Positions 6,224 to 6,779 of a stretch of 6,779 bases of DNA are shown here, piece after piece (within the stretch, counting starts at the first letter, position 1; each line of letters begins with the position of its first letter). Source of the DNA: Candidatus Geothermarchaeota archaeon (GTDB lineage Archaea; Thermoproteota; Nitrososphaeria; Geothermarchaeales; JDFR-13); the NCBI GenBank assembly GCA_015522055.1, contig WAMZ01000002.1:1-6779 (forward strand), given 5' to 3'. Below the pieces are notes generated by a model, which had not been told where the DNA came from, did not search any database, and saw nothing but the letters and a program-made list of their open reading frames with translations. The translations under genes and the position numbers were made by a program.

Positions 6224-6246
6224 AGCAAAACCCTTTTAATGAATTT

Positions 6247-6254
6247 TTTATAAA
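6247..6254 (-). promoter_or_regulatory. rpl13e: TATA box of the eL13 gene
   Basis: TTTATAAA (palindromic) with an A-rich upstream flank on the - strand is a near-ideal archaeal TATA/BRE arrangement. Its centre lies about 40 bp before the eL13 ATG, predicting transcription from about 6225 and a leader of roughly 14 nt that includes the ribosome binding site. It sits immediately after the CBS gene stop codon. Confidence 0.6.
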
Positions 6255-6258
6255 TTTT

Positions 6259-6744
6259 TTAGCCATATATTCCACGTGGGGCTAGTTGTTCAGAGACTGC
6301 AAATGCATTTAATAAGCTGTTCTCGAACTTCAGGAGTGAAGCCAATTCACTCGCGAGTTTCTCGACTGTAACCACCCCAATAAGTTTATCTTCCTCGTCG
6401 AGGACGGCTAGCTTCCTAATATTATTTTTAGCCATGAGCATGGCTGCATCCTCCAGTCTAGTGTCGCTCGATACAGCTATTATTGGTGCGCTCATTATGT
6501 CTAGGGCCTTCAGTTCATTTGGGTTCTTCTCGGCTGCAACCACCCTCCTAACTATATCCTTCTCTGTGATGATGCCGATCACCTTATCACCCTTCATTAC
6601 TAAGCAGTAGCTAGACTTAGCCTCTGTCATTAATTTAGCTATATTTGTTACAGTTTCTTTTTCATCGACTGTAATAACCTCCCTATTTATTATGTCAGAG
6701 ACCCTCCTCTTTATCAGCTCCTTGAATGCGTTATCCATAGCCAT
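6259..6744 (-). CDS. CBS-domain pair protein
   Basis: This small cytoplasmic protein (161 residues from ATG 6744) consists almost wholly of a tandem CBS pair (Bateman module, PF00571), which usually binds adenine nucleotides such as AMP, ATP or SAM as a regulatory sensor. CBS1 runs from about residue 15 (VSDIINREVITV) to the GIITEKDIV motif with ribose-contact D63. CBS2 runs from about 81 (ALDIMSAPIIAV) to GVVTVEKLA, where the usual Asp is replaced by K129, so only the first site has the canonical GhhTxxD. A tail of about 25 residues, LLKFENSLLNAFAVSEQLAPRG, follows. Start choice: a GTG at 6753 would add three residues, but the GGGTGGA that overlaps it reads as a ribosome binding site 5 bp before ATG 6744; another ATG lies at 6738. 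The partner it regulates cannot be told from the sequence; the neighbour eL13 appears separately transcribed. Confidence 0.9.
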   Translation of the reverse strand: MAMDNAFKELIKRRVSDIINREVITVDEKETVTNIAKLMTEAKSSYCLVMKGDKVIGIITEKDIVRRVVAAEKNPNELKALDIMSAPIIAVSSDTRLEDAAMLMAKNNIRKLAVLDEEDKLIGVVTVEKLASELASLLKFENSLLNAFAVSEQLAPRGIYG

Positions 6745-6779
6745 GCAGTCCACCCATTACATATAAGTATCAACTAATT

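Overview
The window looks like chromosome from a thermophilic archaeon of the Thermoproteota (Crenarchaeota). The evidence is a TrpB2-type tryptophan synthase beta chain, an eL13 (L13e) ribosomal protein, AT-rich TATA-like elements (TTTATAAA, TTTAATATAT), archaeal-type GGxG ribosome binding sites, heavy use of AGG for arginine, and TTG/GTG start codons. Within that group, a Caldivirga/Vulcanisaeta-like member of the Thermoproteales is a reasonable guess, but the genus is inference. I see no tRNA, rRNA, CRISPR array, insertion sequence or long repeat.

Left part (1-4070, all + strand). The window opens inside trpB2, of which only the 3' third is present. After a 129-bp AT-rich gap comes a fold-type I PLP aminotransferase (Aro8/LysN-like). 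It is followed 7 bp later by an archaeal 5-formyltetrahydrofolate cyclo-ligase homologue; the two are probably co-transcribed. A 153-bp gap holding a good TATA-like element leads to a class III PLP aminotransferase related to glutamate-1-semialdehyde aminomutase. Three of these four genes are PLP enzymes of amino-acid metabolism, and the fourth is folate-related.

Middle (4071-4893). A HAD-superfamily hydrolase lies on the - strand, convergent with the class III aminotransferase and divergent from the next gene. Its sequence is of the haloacid dehalogenase type II class but lacks the catalytic arginine. The 88-bp divergent region should hold both promoters.

Right part (4894-6779). A radical SAM protein with a complete seven-cysteine SPASM domain lies on the + strand. 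Its last codons overlap by 11 bp the end of the convergent eL13 gene. Upstream of eL13 on the same (-) strand is a small protein made of a CBS-domain pair. eL13 seems to have its own TATA box and ribosome binding site in the short gap after the CBS gene.

The most interesting items are the radical SAM/SPASM enzyme, which looks like a peptide modifier but has no visible precursor peptide, and the HAD protein with its mixed active site. No complete new multi-gene system is evident. The neighbourhood mostly looks like ordinary metabolic and housekeeping chromosome.
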